Part shown: positions 22,785 through 34,300 of the stretch, one piece after another
Layout: each line of letters opens with the position of its first letter
How positions within the stretch are numbered: the first letter of the stretch is position 1
The notes under the pieces: model-generated
Told to the model about the DNA's origin: nothing
Seen by the model: only the letters and a program-made list of their open reading frames with translations
Database searches by the model: none
Position numbers and translations under genes: made by a program
DNA from: Cinclus cinclus
Taxonomy: Eukaryota; Chordata; Aves; Passeriformes; Cinclidae
Length of the DNA stretch: 64,000 bases
Reading direction: 5' to 3'
NCBI RefSeq assembly: GCF_963662255.1
Contig: NC_085067.1
Location: 5,670,428 to 5,734,427 of the forward strand

Positions 22785-23116
22785 GAGGAGGAGGAGGAGG
22801 AGGAGGAGGAGGAGGAGAAGAAGGAGCAGAAGGAGAAGAAGGAGCAGAAGGAGAAGAAGGAGCAGAAGGAGAAGAAGGAGAAGGAGAAGGAGAAGAAGAA
22901 GGAGAAGAAGGAGAAGAAGAAGAAGGAAGGAGAAGAAGGAAGGAGAAGAAGGAAGGAGAAGAAGGAAGGAGAAGAAGGAAGGAGAAGAAGGAAGGAGAAG
23001 AAGGAAGGAGAAGGAGAAAGGAGAAGAAGGAAGGAGAAGAAGAAGAAGAAGAAGAAGAAGAAGAAGAAGAAGAAGAAGAAGAAGAAGAAGAAGAAGAAGA
23101 AGAAGAAGAAGAAGAC
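22754..23116. repeat. Compound GCA / GGA / GGAGAA / GAA microsatellite
   Basis: Four blocks follow one another: nine GCA units (22754-22780), twelve GGA units (22781-22816), a middle region built of an 18-bp GGAGCAGAAGGAGAAGAA-like unit and then a roughly 13-bp GGAGAAGAAGGAA-like unit, and finally about 27 GAA units ending near 23115. From 22781 on, the plus strand is almost wholly purine. The plus-strand open frame 22601-23221 would encode Ala, Gly and Glu runs. Its flanks show no recognisable protein sequence, so I treat it as a by-product of the repeat. Confidence 0.97.
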
Positions 23117-24969
23117 GACACCTGCCTGGGGACAGTGCAGAGCGCTGGGCTCTGCTGGAGCTCTGAGTCACACCTGAGGGCATGTCACACGGATCTCAGC
23201 CCAGATCGAGCATGGATCTGATTCCAGAACTTGAGGGAATGACTGAACAGTGTAGGACAAGGTTTCAGGTGCCACAGAAAAGCTGCTGTTGGGTGACAGA
23301 GCCCTGCCCTGCCCTGCCCTCAGTCTGTATTATCCCAGAGACAAACTATGGACCTGGCTCCAAGCCAGAGTCAACCCAAGGTGGAACAAAGATAGCAACC
23401 TAAGTAAATCCTTGGATCAGCTTTAACTTATTCTGCCCATTTTATCTTTCAAAAAAAGCCATCTGGCCCTGAAAAGCTCTCTATTTCCTTTGGAGGAGTC
23501 TGGAGCAGGATTTCAAGAGGCAAACATTTCACCAATGGATTTCCCACCATTTAAACTTCCTTCATCCCAGATCCTCCTTGGTTTTGGCAGCACTTCAGTC
23601 TGGAGACACCTTTGCCAATGCCTGGATACCCCTCCTTGTGTTTCCACATCAGTTTTAGAGCTGGAATTGTTTCTGAGCTGCAGGGCATTCCCTGGGTTTA
23701 ATGAACATCAGGTGCCTTCTGCCTGGTGCTTCATTAGTGCTTCCCACAGAGCCAGCCCCACTCCTGGGTCATTGTGCATTTGTTCCATGTCTCACTGAAG
23801 CATTTCCATATGGAGAGGCTGGCAGAGGAGCTGATCGTGAAAACGTGGAGTCTGACATCAAATGCAGGACTGCAGATGGATGAGAGAGCAGCAGGGAATT
23901 GGGAGCCATCAGAGCCTGGTGGCTCTGCTGGGGCTGCAGGGATGGAGGGGAGGCCACGCTGCCCTGAGATCTCACATCCCTCACTGAGGCTGTTGCATGA
24001 ATCCACTCTGTTTCTCAAAGAGTTCCTACCCCTGGCACATCCTCTGTATTCTGCAGAAACCTTCCTGGGTGCATCAGCCCAGCTGGGATTGAGGGATTCT
24101 CTCAGTGAGGCCCTAAATGTGGAGTTCCACAAAGAAACACAAAGAGAACACGACACTTCCCTGAAAGAGGCAAACACCTCGCTGAGCTGCTCATTAGGAG
24201 AAAAGGAGGTTGATTAAAGCTGGAATCAAAGAGCAGCAATATTAATGCTGTAAATACATGTGCAGGGTGTCCTGTGGCCTCGCTCTCCCAGTCTGGTGCC
24301 CTGGGCTCCTGCTCTCCCTTGCCAGAGACAGGAACAGGCTGATTAATAAGGCTGCAGGAAAACAGAGAAACATCTCCAGAGAAAGACACACGTTCACTTT
24401 TAACTTATTTCTATATTTTTCTTTCCCCCCAGTGAATTTTGGCACTGATCTTTTCCCCTTTTCCTGTTTATCATTTTGGAATAGAAAGCTTCTACTTTCA
24501 AAACAACTTCTCTCCAATTCCCCCTTTCCTTCTCATTAATCTCCAAATAAGGGAGCAAGCAGGTTCTCAGCTCCTCCAGTGAGGGACAGGTTCAGTTCAC
24601 ATTTTCTGATCAAAAGCTGGGAGGTGTTTATCTGATTTCTGTCACACACAGTACCCAGGCCAAGGCATGTCTAAGGAGGTGTATTCATGATGTCTATCAA
24701 TGTGCATTTATTGCAATGGCTTCTTCAACCTTTTAAATTTTTTTTCTGGAAGAACTTTATTCAGTTTTACCCATGGATCAAGCCCTGGATCAGCCTCACA
24801 TTCCAAACAGAGCAGGATGGATTTTTAAAAGGAATTGGCTACAACTGAGTGGGGTGTAGGGGAGACCTGAGACCCCTTTCCCAGGAAACTTGACTTGTGA
24901 TGGATGCTCTGGCAAGGCAGCATCTCCTAGCAAATCAGAATCTGCAGTTTAGGCTGAATCTACAATATT
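23117..24969. other. Unique non-coding sequence
   Basis: No gene or element is recognised. A small CCCTG repeat of about four units lies near 23303-23322. Confidence 0.45.
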
Positions 24970-25240
24970 TAACACCCCAAATGCAAAAGCATGACCCATT
25001 ATTTACCAACTTGGGCCGTGTTAATAAAGATAATACATTATTATCCCTGAAATAGTTCAATGCAGAGGTTCCCTCAGCTATAAACATATCACATTTCTCC
25101 TCTGTTTGATGGCCTAATTACAAGTATCACCGTCCATCTGAGTTAGAACTAGATTAAGGCTCTGCTTGCATTTAAAGTAGCTGTTAGCATTGCTTAATAG
25201 TTAGAGATGACTAATTGGCCATCACACTGGTGATGAACGA
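24970..25240. other. AT-rich, conserved-looking non-coding block
   Basis: The block is repeat-free and includes CCTAATTACAAG near 25113 and GACTAATTGGCC near 25208 along with AATAAAGATAATACATTATTA-like sequence. It resembles conserved enhancer DNA in texture; evidence is compositional only. Confidence 0.3.
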
Positions 25241-25768
25241 AGATGAGACGAGGCAGTGCATGAAAATTACCCATGATGATTGCCAAAATTCCCACTGAGG
25301 GATAAAACCCTGTGTACACACCCATCCCGTTCTGTGTAAACCCCAAGGCTGAGCTGAAGCCCCCACCAGCGCTGGAAACCAGTGGAGAGGGGTCCATTCT
25401 CCCAAGGCTTGGATTTGTGCTCCTCCCCTCTGTTCCCACTTGCTGGGGTGTCACTGCAGGTGTGACAGGAGCTGTCACTCTGCAGCTGGTCCCTTCCTCA
25501 CCAGCAGCACTCAGGAATTATCTTGTCACACCCCTCAAGTCAAACGTGGTTTATCCAACTCCACGTGGAGCTGTTCCTCCTCCCATCCAGGCCCTGGGGA
25601 AGCTGCTGTGTGTGGTTCCAGGTGTTCCTTTTCCATGGAAACAGGAAAAACAGAGCCCTGGCTGCATCAGCTCCATGCAGGGTTGTCCTGCTGTCACCCA
25701 GGGCAGAGTTAAATCCTTCCCAGCAGCTGTTGCAGTGCTGTGCTTTGGGCTGGGGATGAGAGTGGTGT
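25241..25768. other. Unique non-coding sequence
   Basis: Nothing recognisable was found. Confidence 0.45.
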
Positions 25769-26204
25769 TGATGACACACTGAGGGTTTGGGCTTTTCCTA
25801 AGTTGTGTTTATCCTAAATCAAGGACATTTTTCTTGTCTCATGATCTGCCAGTGAGGAGGTTTGGAGGAAGAAACCTGGAGGAGACACAGGTAGGACAGG
25901 TGACCCAAAGTGGCCAAAGGGATGTTCCACAGAATGTCCTGCCCAGTATAAAAACTGGGCAGAGTTACCCAGAAGGGCCAGTGTGGCATAGCTCAGTGGG
26001 TGGTGAGCAATCGCACTGATTTTTCCCTTATTATTATCATTATTATCATAACTTACCATTATTCCTACATTTTTACTTTTTTTTTTATTATTTAACTGTT
26101 CTTATCTCAACCTACACATTTCACTTTGATTCCTCCCCATCCCCTGGGTTGCAGAGGGAGAGAGGGAGTGCTGCTGAATTTCTAGCTGGGCTTAAACCCC
26201 AACA
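25769..26204 (+). mobile_element. ERVL-type solo LTR
   Basis: The order of landmarks matches an abundant avian ERVL LTR as I remember it. First comes GTGACCCAAAGTGGCCAAAG with the TATA box TATAAAA at 25947-25953. Next is GTGGGTGGTGAGCAATCGCA and an ATTATTATCATTATTATCAT tract. Then come TTATCTCAACCTACA with CCCCATCCCCTGGG, and a terminal GGGCTTAAACCCCAACA ending at 26204. The usual ATTAAA signal is decayed to ATTTAA near 26089. The left end is uncertain; TG at 25769 is a guess. No internal retroviral sequence follows, so this is a solo LTR. A perfect inverted repeat surrounds the TATA box. Confidence 0.85.
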
Positions 26205-27599
26205 GGAGTCTAAGGGTACCAGTGAGGCAGGGACTGGTGAGAGAAGTGTCTTCCTTAAGCCAGTGAGGAAGTTAATGGGACAACAGGCTGGGAAAAACCA
26301 TCCTGCTGCTCCTCACAGCTGTGGGAATCTCCTCTGGGGGAATCCAGGCTGCTGGAGGGGCTTCTGAGGTGGTTTTGTGCAGAAGATCCTTCCCCTCAGT
26401 CATTCCTGGTGTTTCTGAGGGTCAGGGCTCAGCCCACAAAGCCCCTTCGTGCTCAGCCCTCAAGGTGGCTCGGGCTCAACTCACTCCTGGGCAGCTCTGA
26501 GGGTTTGTTTTTGTTTTTTTTTTACCATGACATATTCACAACTGCAAGGAGAGCTCAGCAAAGAGCTTCAACAAAGCTTCCTTTCTTTCCTGAGTGCACG
26601 CCAGGAGTTGGGGACAATAAAACACTTTTCTGTCTGACCTACTTTCTCCCCCCCCCCCAAACAAGCTTCTTCCCCATCTCTCTCCACTCCCTGATACAAA
26701 TCTTTCAGATTAACTTCAAGAATGTGCTAGTGAGGCTAAGAAAAGACTTTGCTCTACCCTGGCCTCGTTTTTAGGATGCTGATGATTGCAGAAATCCCCG
26801 ATTAAGGTGGGAAGCTGAGACCGGCCCACTCCAACCAAAATGTGAGATAAAGTTTGATATCTGTTCAGAACACAAAAACAACAAAATCTTCTCGGGAAAT
26901 TTCTGAGCTGACTCTTAGTCTGGATGTTTGTCCAGGCAAATCTGGGATGTGTGATAAGAATCCATAGTCTGAGTTTTGCCTACATGAAGAGGAGTTACCA
27001 AAATGCATCACAGGAGGTAAAGTTTGCATGGCAAGGACTTAATTCCCTCAATATGACCAATCAGTGAACACTGACTGATCCCAAACAAGATTATGGAAAT
27101 TTAGGGGGGGGTGTTAAGTTAATTTTTGGGGGAAAAAATGTCAGCTTTTGCTGAGGGACATCCTCAGTGTTGGGTTTTGGTACCTTCTCACAGCAAAGCC
27201 CAGGTTCTTAAAGGGATGAGAGAAGAGGTCAGTTTATTCCTATAAGCACTTCCTACAGGAATGATGGGTTAAAGAGGATCCTGAGCCACATCCAAGCCCT
27301 CACATCTCTGTGGAGAGCCTTTTGCTGGTGTGTGCCAGTGGGAAAGGAAAATGGGCATGACCCCAGTGCCCCCAAGGGCTGCCACAGCCCAGGGTAGCTG
27401 CCAGCCCATGGGAGATGCTCCTAACAGTCCCCAGTTGTCTGAAACTTCATACATCTCAAAAATTACCCTAATGGCAAATTTAAATTTTAAAAATCCCTTG
27501 CTTCTCCCAGTCCTGTCATGCATTGCTTGGCAGTCAGCTTGTCCCCAGGATATGAGGAAGCATCTGTGTTTGTAGGGTGGATGTGGGAGGGAACTGGCT
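26205..27599. other. Unique non-coding sequence
   Basis: No gene is recognised. A C11 run lies at 26648-26658. A small hairpin-like palindrome TCAGTGAACACTGA lies at 27061-27074. Confidence 0.45.
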
Positions 27600-27835
27600 T
27601 ACCCGTGAAAATATTGCCCATTTCACCTTTTATTTCACACATTTAGCCACTGAGATGAAACAAAACTGTGTAGAAAAACTAATTTCATCTTCTGCACAAT
27701 ACCATTATTACCATAATCTGGTATAAAAGGGGAAACTTCACAGCACTGGTAAATAGATTATGAGAGTCATTTAAGATCCCAGAACACGCCGAGAGCCTCG
27801 CATTTTGCAAACAAGGGATTACAAAACTAATGCCT
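27600..27835. other. AT-rich, conserved-looking non-coding block
   Basis: This is repeat-free AT-rich sequence with ATTATTACCATAATC and AGCCTCGCATTTTGCAAAC-like segments. It includes an isolated CpG pair in ACACGCCGAGAGCC within otherwise AT-rich DNA. The texture suggests a conserved non-coding element; no direct proof. Confidence 0.28.
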
Positions 27836-29084
27836 CCTACCTGCTAAACCCAGCCACTCCAGCTCAGAGTCACCCAAGGAATAATGAAACACCTGAGTGC
27901 TTTGTTTTGATATTCCCCCCCCCCCCCATTTCTATTTTTTAAATATTTCTGTCTCTCCACCCCACCTATAGCCTGGAACTGCTTCTTCAATTTAGCAGCA
28001 GAACTGCAGGAGGGAGCAGAGAAGACTTTGCCTGTTCCTGCCTCTGCCACCAGTTGCCTTTGAGAAAAGCACTTTGCTGTCCCTGCCTGGCTGTGCAGCC
28101 CCCAGGGCCCTGCTCTCTGTTTGTACAGCACTCAGAGCAGGGGTGCAGCACTGGCAGAAGGTGCCTGCAGCCCAAAGTAATTAGCAGGGCTGGCTAATTA
28201 GCTCCGGGCTCTTCACATCACCACCAGAATCCACTGCCCTGGCCAGACAGCCCCTCCCAGGAGAAGCAGGGCTGCAAAACAGGGGGTGAGTTGTGACAAG
28301 CAGATGGAGATGTGCAAACACACAAACACCACTTTATCCAGGGGCTATGGTTCTCATTCCCTCGGTTGGAACAGCCTGTTTTTAGCAAAAGCCTTTCTGC
28401 ACACACATTTCTCATCACCCTTCCAGTATCAGGCTTTATTTTCCTGATTCCCTGTGCTGTGACCAGGGGATATTTTCCACATGTCCTTCACTCCACACCC
28501 CACATGGCTGGTACCTTGTACCTCACACTGAGCTCATGTTTTTTCCCTACAACCCTCTCCATCTTCTCCCCAGCTCCACAGGGAATTCTTATCAATCATA
28601 TTTGGTGCAAGGGTCACTTCCTGACCCGGCTGCCCACAGCCACTCACTGTGTGATGAGGCATTAATGCTTCTGTTCAGGGCTGGTGCCCCCAAGGGCTCC
28701 TGAGATGAAAGAAAACTCCTGTGCACACCAGGGTAACTCTTGGATTAAAAGGAGAAATCGAAATAGCCAGATCTAGGCTTGTTTACAGTCACTGCTGGCT
28801 CCTGCAGGGTGTAATGAAGGCATGACTGCCTGGTGAGGTTAAAAACTTTTTCCTCCAACTCCAAATCCCCCAGGAGAGGCGTGATTTCCCCTGGAAAATC
28901 CCACCTGGAGGTTGCAGAGCAGCACAGATGAACTTGCTGTTCTGAAGCACCTGTGATGCAGAGCTGCAGAGCCCTTCTGGAGACCTCAGCACAGGGAGCC
29001 ACCTGGTCCCAGTCATTTCCCTTCCCTGAGTGCTGCTCCCAGTTCATCTTGTGCTGGAGATGAGTTCTGAAGTACCAATCATGC
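27836..29084. other. Unique non-coding sequence with a C13 run
   Basis: A homopolymer of 13 C lies at 27915-27927. No gene or element is recognised otherwise. Confidence 0.45.
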
Positions 29085-29400
29085 AAAAATCGACTTTATG
29101 TTTGAAGGACAAATGCAAAGTCTCTCTTAATGTCCTTTTATAACCCACACTCCATCACACCTGACACAACCACTCCTGTCAGATATAGTCGTTTAAATAG
29201 TGCTGTTGGTAAATGATAAATACATTTGGATAACCTTGCACCCTGGAGAGAAGAGGGTGCCCTGGATTTATTGCTACGGTGTTTAATATTGCTTTATTTT
29301 GACCAAAGAGAAATACTGGAGATGTTCATAAAGCTGAACCCTGTAAATCAATAAAGACATTCTTGGTGAATCTGATTTTTAGCTGGGAAAGATTTTAGCT
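29085..29400. other. AT-rich, conserved-looking non-coding block
   Basis: This is repeat-free sequence with ATATAGTCGTTTAAATAG, GGTAAATGATAAATAC and CTACGGTGTTTAATATTGC-like segments. It reads like a conserved non-coding element; compositional judgement only. Confidence 0.25.
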
Positions 29401-30079
29401 GCGTTGCTAAGAGGTGCAGGGGAGTGGAAGCTGTTTTATCTGAAAATGAAAAAAGCAGGGCATGAAGTGCTTCTTACTCCAAGTGCCCAGAGGTTGGAAG
29501 GCTGCTGGCCTGTGGAATATCTCCCACAGGTTGTGAAAAACCCCCTGGTGCTCAGACGCAGCAGGGAAAAGCACCTGAAGCAGGGGAATCCTTCCAGAAC
29601 ACACCTCTGAGCTGGCCTGAACTCCTTTGCAGGCAGCTCTGGGATTATCCCACCTCGCAGGGCAGGATGGCCTTGGCTGTGCAGTTCAGAGGGTGAAAAA
29701 CAAGATTGTAAATGTGATTGACCCAGAGCTGAGCATGTGATGACCCAAGGAGCAGAGGCTTTGGCAAATCTATCCCAGAAAGTAGCAGGAAAGTTTCTGA
29801 CTGTGTTCCTACAGCTTGTTTATGTCAAACTCTGCTGCTTGCTGCTTTGAACTGCCTCAGTTGTGAAGGTTTGTTGATAGGGTTTTTTTTGTTGTTTCTC
29901 TAATAAGCTGTGTGCTGCAATTTATTCTGTATCACAGAAATGTGTCTGAGAGAAAGACAATTCATGCACAGCATTACTCAGACGTACATCCCATCCTGCA
30001 GAGAGGAACAATGATCGTGCCAGCACAGCAGAGCCTGCGAAAAACTGGAACAAGGCTGCTGGAAACAACAAGAAGAAGG
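29401..30079. other. Unique non-coding sequence
   Basis: Nothing recognised with confidence. The last part may belong to the candidate LTR that follows. Confidence 0.4.
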
Positions 30080-30400
30080 TTGGATGAGCTATAGAAACAA
30101 AAGCCAGAGCCTCTGATCAAAGAATCAAATTAGAGACAAGAAAGCAAGAGAGAGTTGGCTGACAGTCAAGCAGCCACCCTGTGGGACTCAGAACACAATT
30201 TAATCTGTCTTTGTATCAGCTGTCCAGCCATAAAATGGTTGTTGGCCACCTTTCCCAGTCAGTCCATGGGAGGTTGGGGTCAGACAGCCTCTCATGAGGT
30301 GTCTGCACTCTTTCCAGCCAGCTGGATCCTGTATTGCTATGAAGGTAAATAAAGATGAAATTCTTGAACACATGCACGCTTAAATCAAATTTCTGAACTA
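30080..30400 (+). mobile_element. Candidate decayed LTR
   Basis: A TATA-like CATAAAATGG lies at 30229-30238, with AATAAA at 30348-30353 about 110 bp downstream. Between them is a TTGGGGTCAGACAGCCTCTC-like R region. The stretch after AATAAA (GATGAAATTCTTGAACACA) resembles passerine LTR U5 sequence as I remember it. Both ends are undefined. Alternatively this is unique sequence with a chance poly(A) signal. Confidence 0.4.
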
Positions 30401-31426
30401 TTTTGTGTTTCACTCTTCACTGCTTGGGAGCCCTTGCTGAAGCTTTTTCAACTCTGGCAAGGTTTTGAACCTTTTCCTCCAGCTGAAGAAGTTGGAACTG
30501 GGGGCTTTGAGCTTTACAAGGTCCCTTTCCTCTTCCTCACTGCTACTTCTGTAAGATTTGACTCAACATCAGCCCTTTTACAGCCATTACTCAACCACCC
30601 AACAGGGCTGGAATTGGATGAGATGTGCAGAAGTTGGGGTGTCACAGCACCTGCAGCTGCACAACCCATTTCCAGGGAAAACAAACCCAAAATCGAGCTG
30701 GCTGGAGCAAAGCCAAACCAACTGTCTCATCTCAATCAGCAAAAATCAGTTTATGTCTGGGCAGTCCTGTCTCCTTTCCCTCACAGTTTAAGTCCAAGGG
30801 AAATTATATCAAATGAGAGACAATCTGATTTTGATTTTTCATTCTGTCTTTGTCACCTTTGCTGTCTTAATATCCCAAGGGCTCAGTGGCTGCAAGCTGA
30901 GACTGAAATATTTAAATGGCATTTGAAACACAAATATTAACAGGGAGAGGAACTATTCCCTGCAAGAGCTGACCAAAGAGCAGGGCTAATTGTCCATCAC
31001 TTAGATCCAAACCAGGAGAGCATGGGAAGAGCCACAGTTTGTTAGACTCAGTGCAGAGGTCAGTCACTGCACTTTGCTGAGCTTGAGGAATGGAAGAGAA
31101 CAGAGCAGAGCAGCCCACAGGTTCTCTCTGACCAGACAACCCCAGGACTGACTGTGGCTCACACAAAATCTCTGCTGGACCTGGCACCAGCCCTAGAGAG
31201 GAACCAGCACCACTCTCAGGGGTTTATTTAAGAAATAAACACTAGAAAAGCACGAGAGCCAAGATTAGAATTTCAAGCCAAATCTCGTGTTTGTATCATT
31301 TACACCAACACCTCCAGTTTGACCACAGGGGTTTCTAGAGAGCAAAACAGAAGCCTTTATCATCCTGTGCTCTTAAAAAATTCACCTGGAAGTGAATCCC
31401 TCCTGGCTGCCCACATTTCCAGGGTG
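30401..31426. other. Unique non-coding sequence
   Basis: No gene or element is recognised. Confidence 0.45.
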
Positions 31427-31589
31427 CAGAACTTTGTTCCCTTGTGGTCTCAGGATGATTGCTGTCCTGTGACACGGGGACATTTGGCCAGGCACAGCTT
31501 CCATTTCCCAGCTTTCCATGGGCACAGAACTTTGTTCCCCCGTGGTCTCAGGGTGATTGCTGTCCTGTGACACGGGGACATTTGGCCAG
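31427..31589. repeat. 98-bp-period local duplication
   Basis: A 65-bp segment at 31427-31491 recurs at 31525-31589 with only a few differences. The shared part includes GTGGTCTCAGG and TGTGACACGGGGACATTTGG. The 33-bp spacer is not duplicated as clearly. This is a two-copy tandem duplication, possibly the seed of a minisatellite. Confidence 0.9.
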
Positions 31590-33829
31590 CTGCCACTCAC
31601 ACCCAGGAGCCTGGCACTCCATGTGTTAATGCAGATCCACTGGAGCCCATTCATCGATGCTGATGGGAGCGCACGAGCTCCTTAACCCCTGTCCAACCCT
31701 GTCAGGATGAATAGATGGCTTGGCCTCGTGTTTGCAGCTTTCACTGCCTTGTCACAGAATACCTCTGGGGGCCAGAGGCCACACCACAGCTCCCATCAAT
31801 CCAGCTGTGTGCCCTGCCAGGCTGCATTAGCCCTCTCTGTCTCTGTCAGGCTGGGGAGGCAGGCAGGGATGTTTACTGATATCCCAGCACAGTCAATCTC
31901 AGAGCCAGCTCAGCTCTGTGACCCCTCTCCTCACAAATCACATTGGTTGAAGGCTGTAATTACAGGCTATAATTAGAAGTGGAGTTTCATTTAATGGAGG
32001 TGGGAACGTGTCAGGTGTCCCTGGAGTCCCCCAGGCCATGAGCTACGATTCCCCCTCACTCCCCTCAGCTGCTGCTGCTGCTTTGGAGCACATCAAATGC
32101 CTGCTGAACTTGAGGGTGACCTAGAGGATGATCTTGCTTCAGGTGTTGTACCTCCAGCTAAGAAGTCAAACTCCAGACACGAACTTAGCCCGTCACTGCA
32201 CCTGCCAAATCTTGGAAGACAGCAGCAGATTTTACAAGACAGTGGATTGGATCCACTGGCTCTCAATGATTCCCACAGGAGGATCCTTCCCTTTTCCTAG
32301 AAAACCTGTCCAACTCCAAAGATCACCCAGTGCATGCACTTTACTCCCTTCCCAGATCACAAATTCAAGCAGAAATGAAGATGTTGCAGAGAAAAGTCCC
32401 ATTTATGTGAAGGGATGAAAGATGATCCAGTCTTTGTTATATTTATTGTCCTGAGAGAATTTTGTTCTACCTCTCAGTAATCCTCCAGTAGCAAACAACT
32501 CTGGGGAAGATTCAGGGGACCTCTTCATCTCTTGATCAACCAAAACCTTTTATGTCCTGGTAGATTCCAAAGCCAACCCTTTCTGGTCTGTCAGCACTAC
32601 AAAGAGAAGGTATTGATATGGAGCAGGATTAAAATCCAAAGCAGAGGAGCACACAAAGCACCTGTGAGGAAGAAGACAATGCACAAACCTAGTCAGGAGA
32701 TGTTCCTGCTGCTCTGCACCACACAAGTGGCCAGCCCTGTGTCACCAGGGTGCAATGGCAGGCCTTGGCAGCCTTTGGGTGCAGGAAATCCTTGGCCTTT
32801 CTGCAGACTATGGAAAAAGCCAGCAGGGTCTTTGTTGTGAGATGACTGCAGGACACGAGGAGGCAGCATCATTTCTCATCGAGTCAAAGAAGTGAAGAGC
32901 AGATTCCAAATTCAATTGGTGTCAACAGGAATTCAGCTCCTATTCAGGCACTCAAAGCAGTGAAACTGCACCAAAAATTGGCTCTGCAGCCTGGGCAAGG
33001 AGCAGATAAAGGTGACATATTCAGTCTCAAGTGCACCAACCAGGGGATGAGAATACCACTTCCTATTTGGAAATCTTTGTGGTGTCTTTGGAGAAACACA
33101 ATGACAGAAATTCACAAAAGCACTCACTGCACCTTGGAGTTGGTTTTGCTTTTTGTGCTTCTGAGAAGAAACCACCAAGAGAAAAAATAGAGCCACGACT
33201 GCCAGAGTGAGGTTCCCAAGGGGTCTCTCATGAGGCACTTGAGTGGTGCCACCTGAAAACGAGAAGAACACGCTGGGAAGAGCCAAACCCAGCAAAGGTG
33301 TTTCACAAGAGACCTGTCCTGCTCTGATGAAATCATTCCAGCCATTCTGGCCTCCAATCAAAGGGGAATTTTGGACGCAGCTTCCCAAGCATTCTGTGTG
33401 ATCATCTGGCTCTCTTTCCTTCACCCTGACAGAGCAGAGACTGGAGAAAATGATGAGGATTTTATAGCTCTCTGCGGTAAGCAGTTAATAACTCTCTGAG
33501 GCAATAGATCTGGGCTCCACTGCAGAGCTGGAATAATTCACAATAAAATATGACTTTTCATTTATCACTTTGACACTTAATAAATACTTCCTGGTGAAAC
33601 CCAGGGAAGAGGGAGAGAAGGGAGAGGGTGCTCAGCCCACACCTGTGGTCTCCAGGTGGTTTCAGTGAACATGGCACACAGGGAAGGATGGTGAGAGACC
33701 AACCAGCAACCACAGACCTGGGAGCTGATGGGGGAATAGGGTTTTGAGGTTTCAGCTTAAAGGGATTTTTCTTGTTCATCACCACTGATGCCTTTTTCTC
33801 ACCTTGGAAAAGAAATCTGAGATAATTTT
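31590..33829. other. Unique non-coding sequence
   Basis: Nothing recognisable was found. Confidence 0.45.
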
Positions 33830-34300
33830 AGTAAGGGGTTAATATAAAATAATATATAAAAGTGGATATTTACTTGAAGGCTTTCAGGGGCAGTTATGGA
33901 AAGATGTCTACAAAAGCCCACCCCCACAGGGGTGAGTACATTTTCATGGGCTTTAGGAAATCAGCATAATTGATAAAAAGCACTAATTAAGAAGACAAGT
34001 GGTGATGCAATTTCTCTTCAGGTCAAGCCTGTTTTCTGGAGTTCCTCCCTCTGCACTAGCTAAATTTTGTCTATGAAAATGTATCTGGAAGAGTTGTTCT
34101 CAGCCTTGGTTCCCTGGAAGAACCAAGATAGGATAGGGGCTTTGTACCCCCAGGATTTGAAGCTCTGAAACTCTTTTTTCTTTTTGCCTAGGGAAAGGCC
34201 ATGGAAAATTATTGGGAAAATTAGCCATTTATACAATAGGCTACAGAGTTACAAATACATGTGTGAAGAATACAGAGAACATGTAAAAGAAAAAAAAAAG
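33830..34300 (+). mobile_element. Possible retroelement-derived segment
   Basis: The sequence contains GAAGGCTTTCAGGGGCAG, GTCTACAAAAGCCCACCCC and CAGCCTTGGTTCCCTGG, which resemble an avian endogenous retrovirus leader or LTR as I recall it. An A-rich end lies at about 34288-34299. I could not define ends, TATA box or poly(A) signal, and no second copy is in the window. It may be unique sequence. Confidence 0.25.

Noticed and set aside
22601..23221. 206-codon open frame with Ala, Gly and Glu runs
   Set aside because: It is a direct translation of the compound microsatellite; the flanks show no protein-like sequence.
25984..26012. tRNA-like A-box with a GCTC/GAGC stem, suggesting a tRNA or SINE
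   Set aside because: There is no B box or anticodon stem, and the segment fits an internal part of the ERVL-type LTR, which explains it better.
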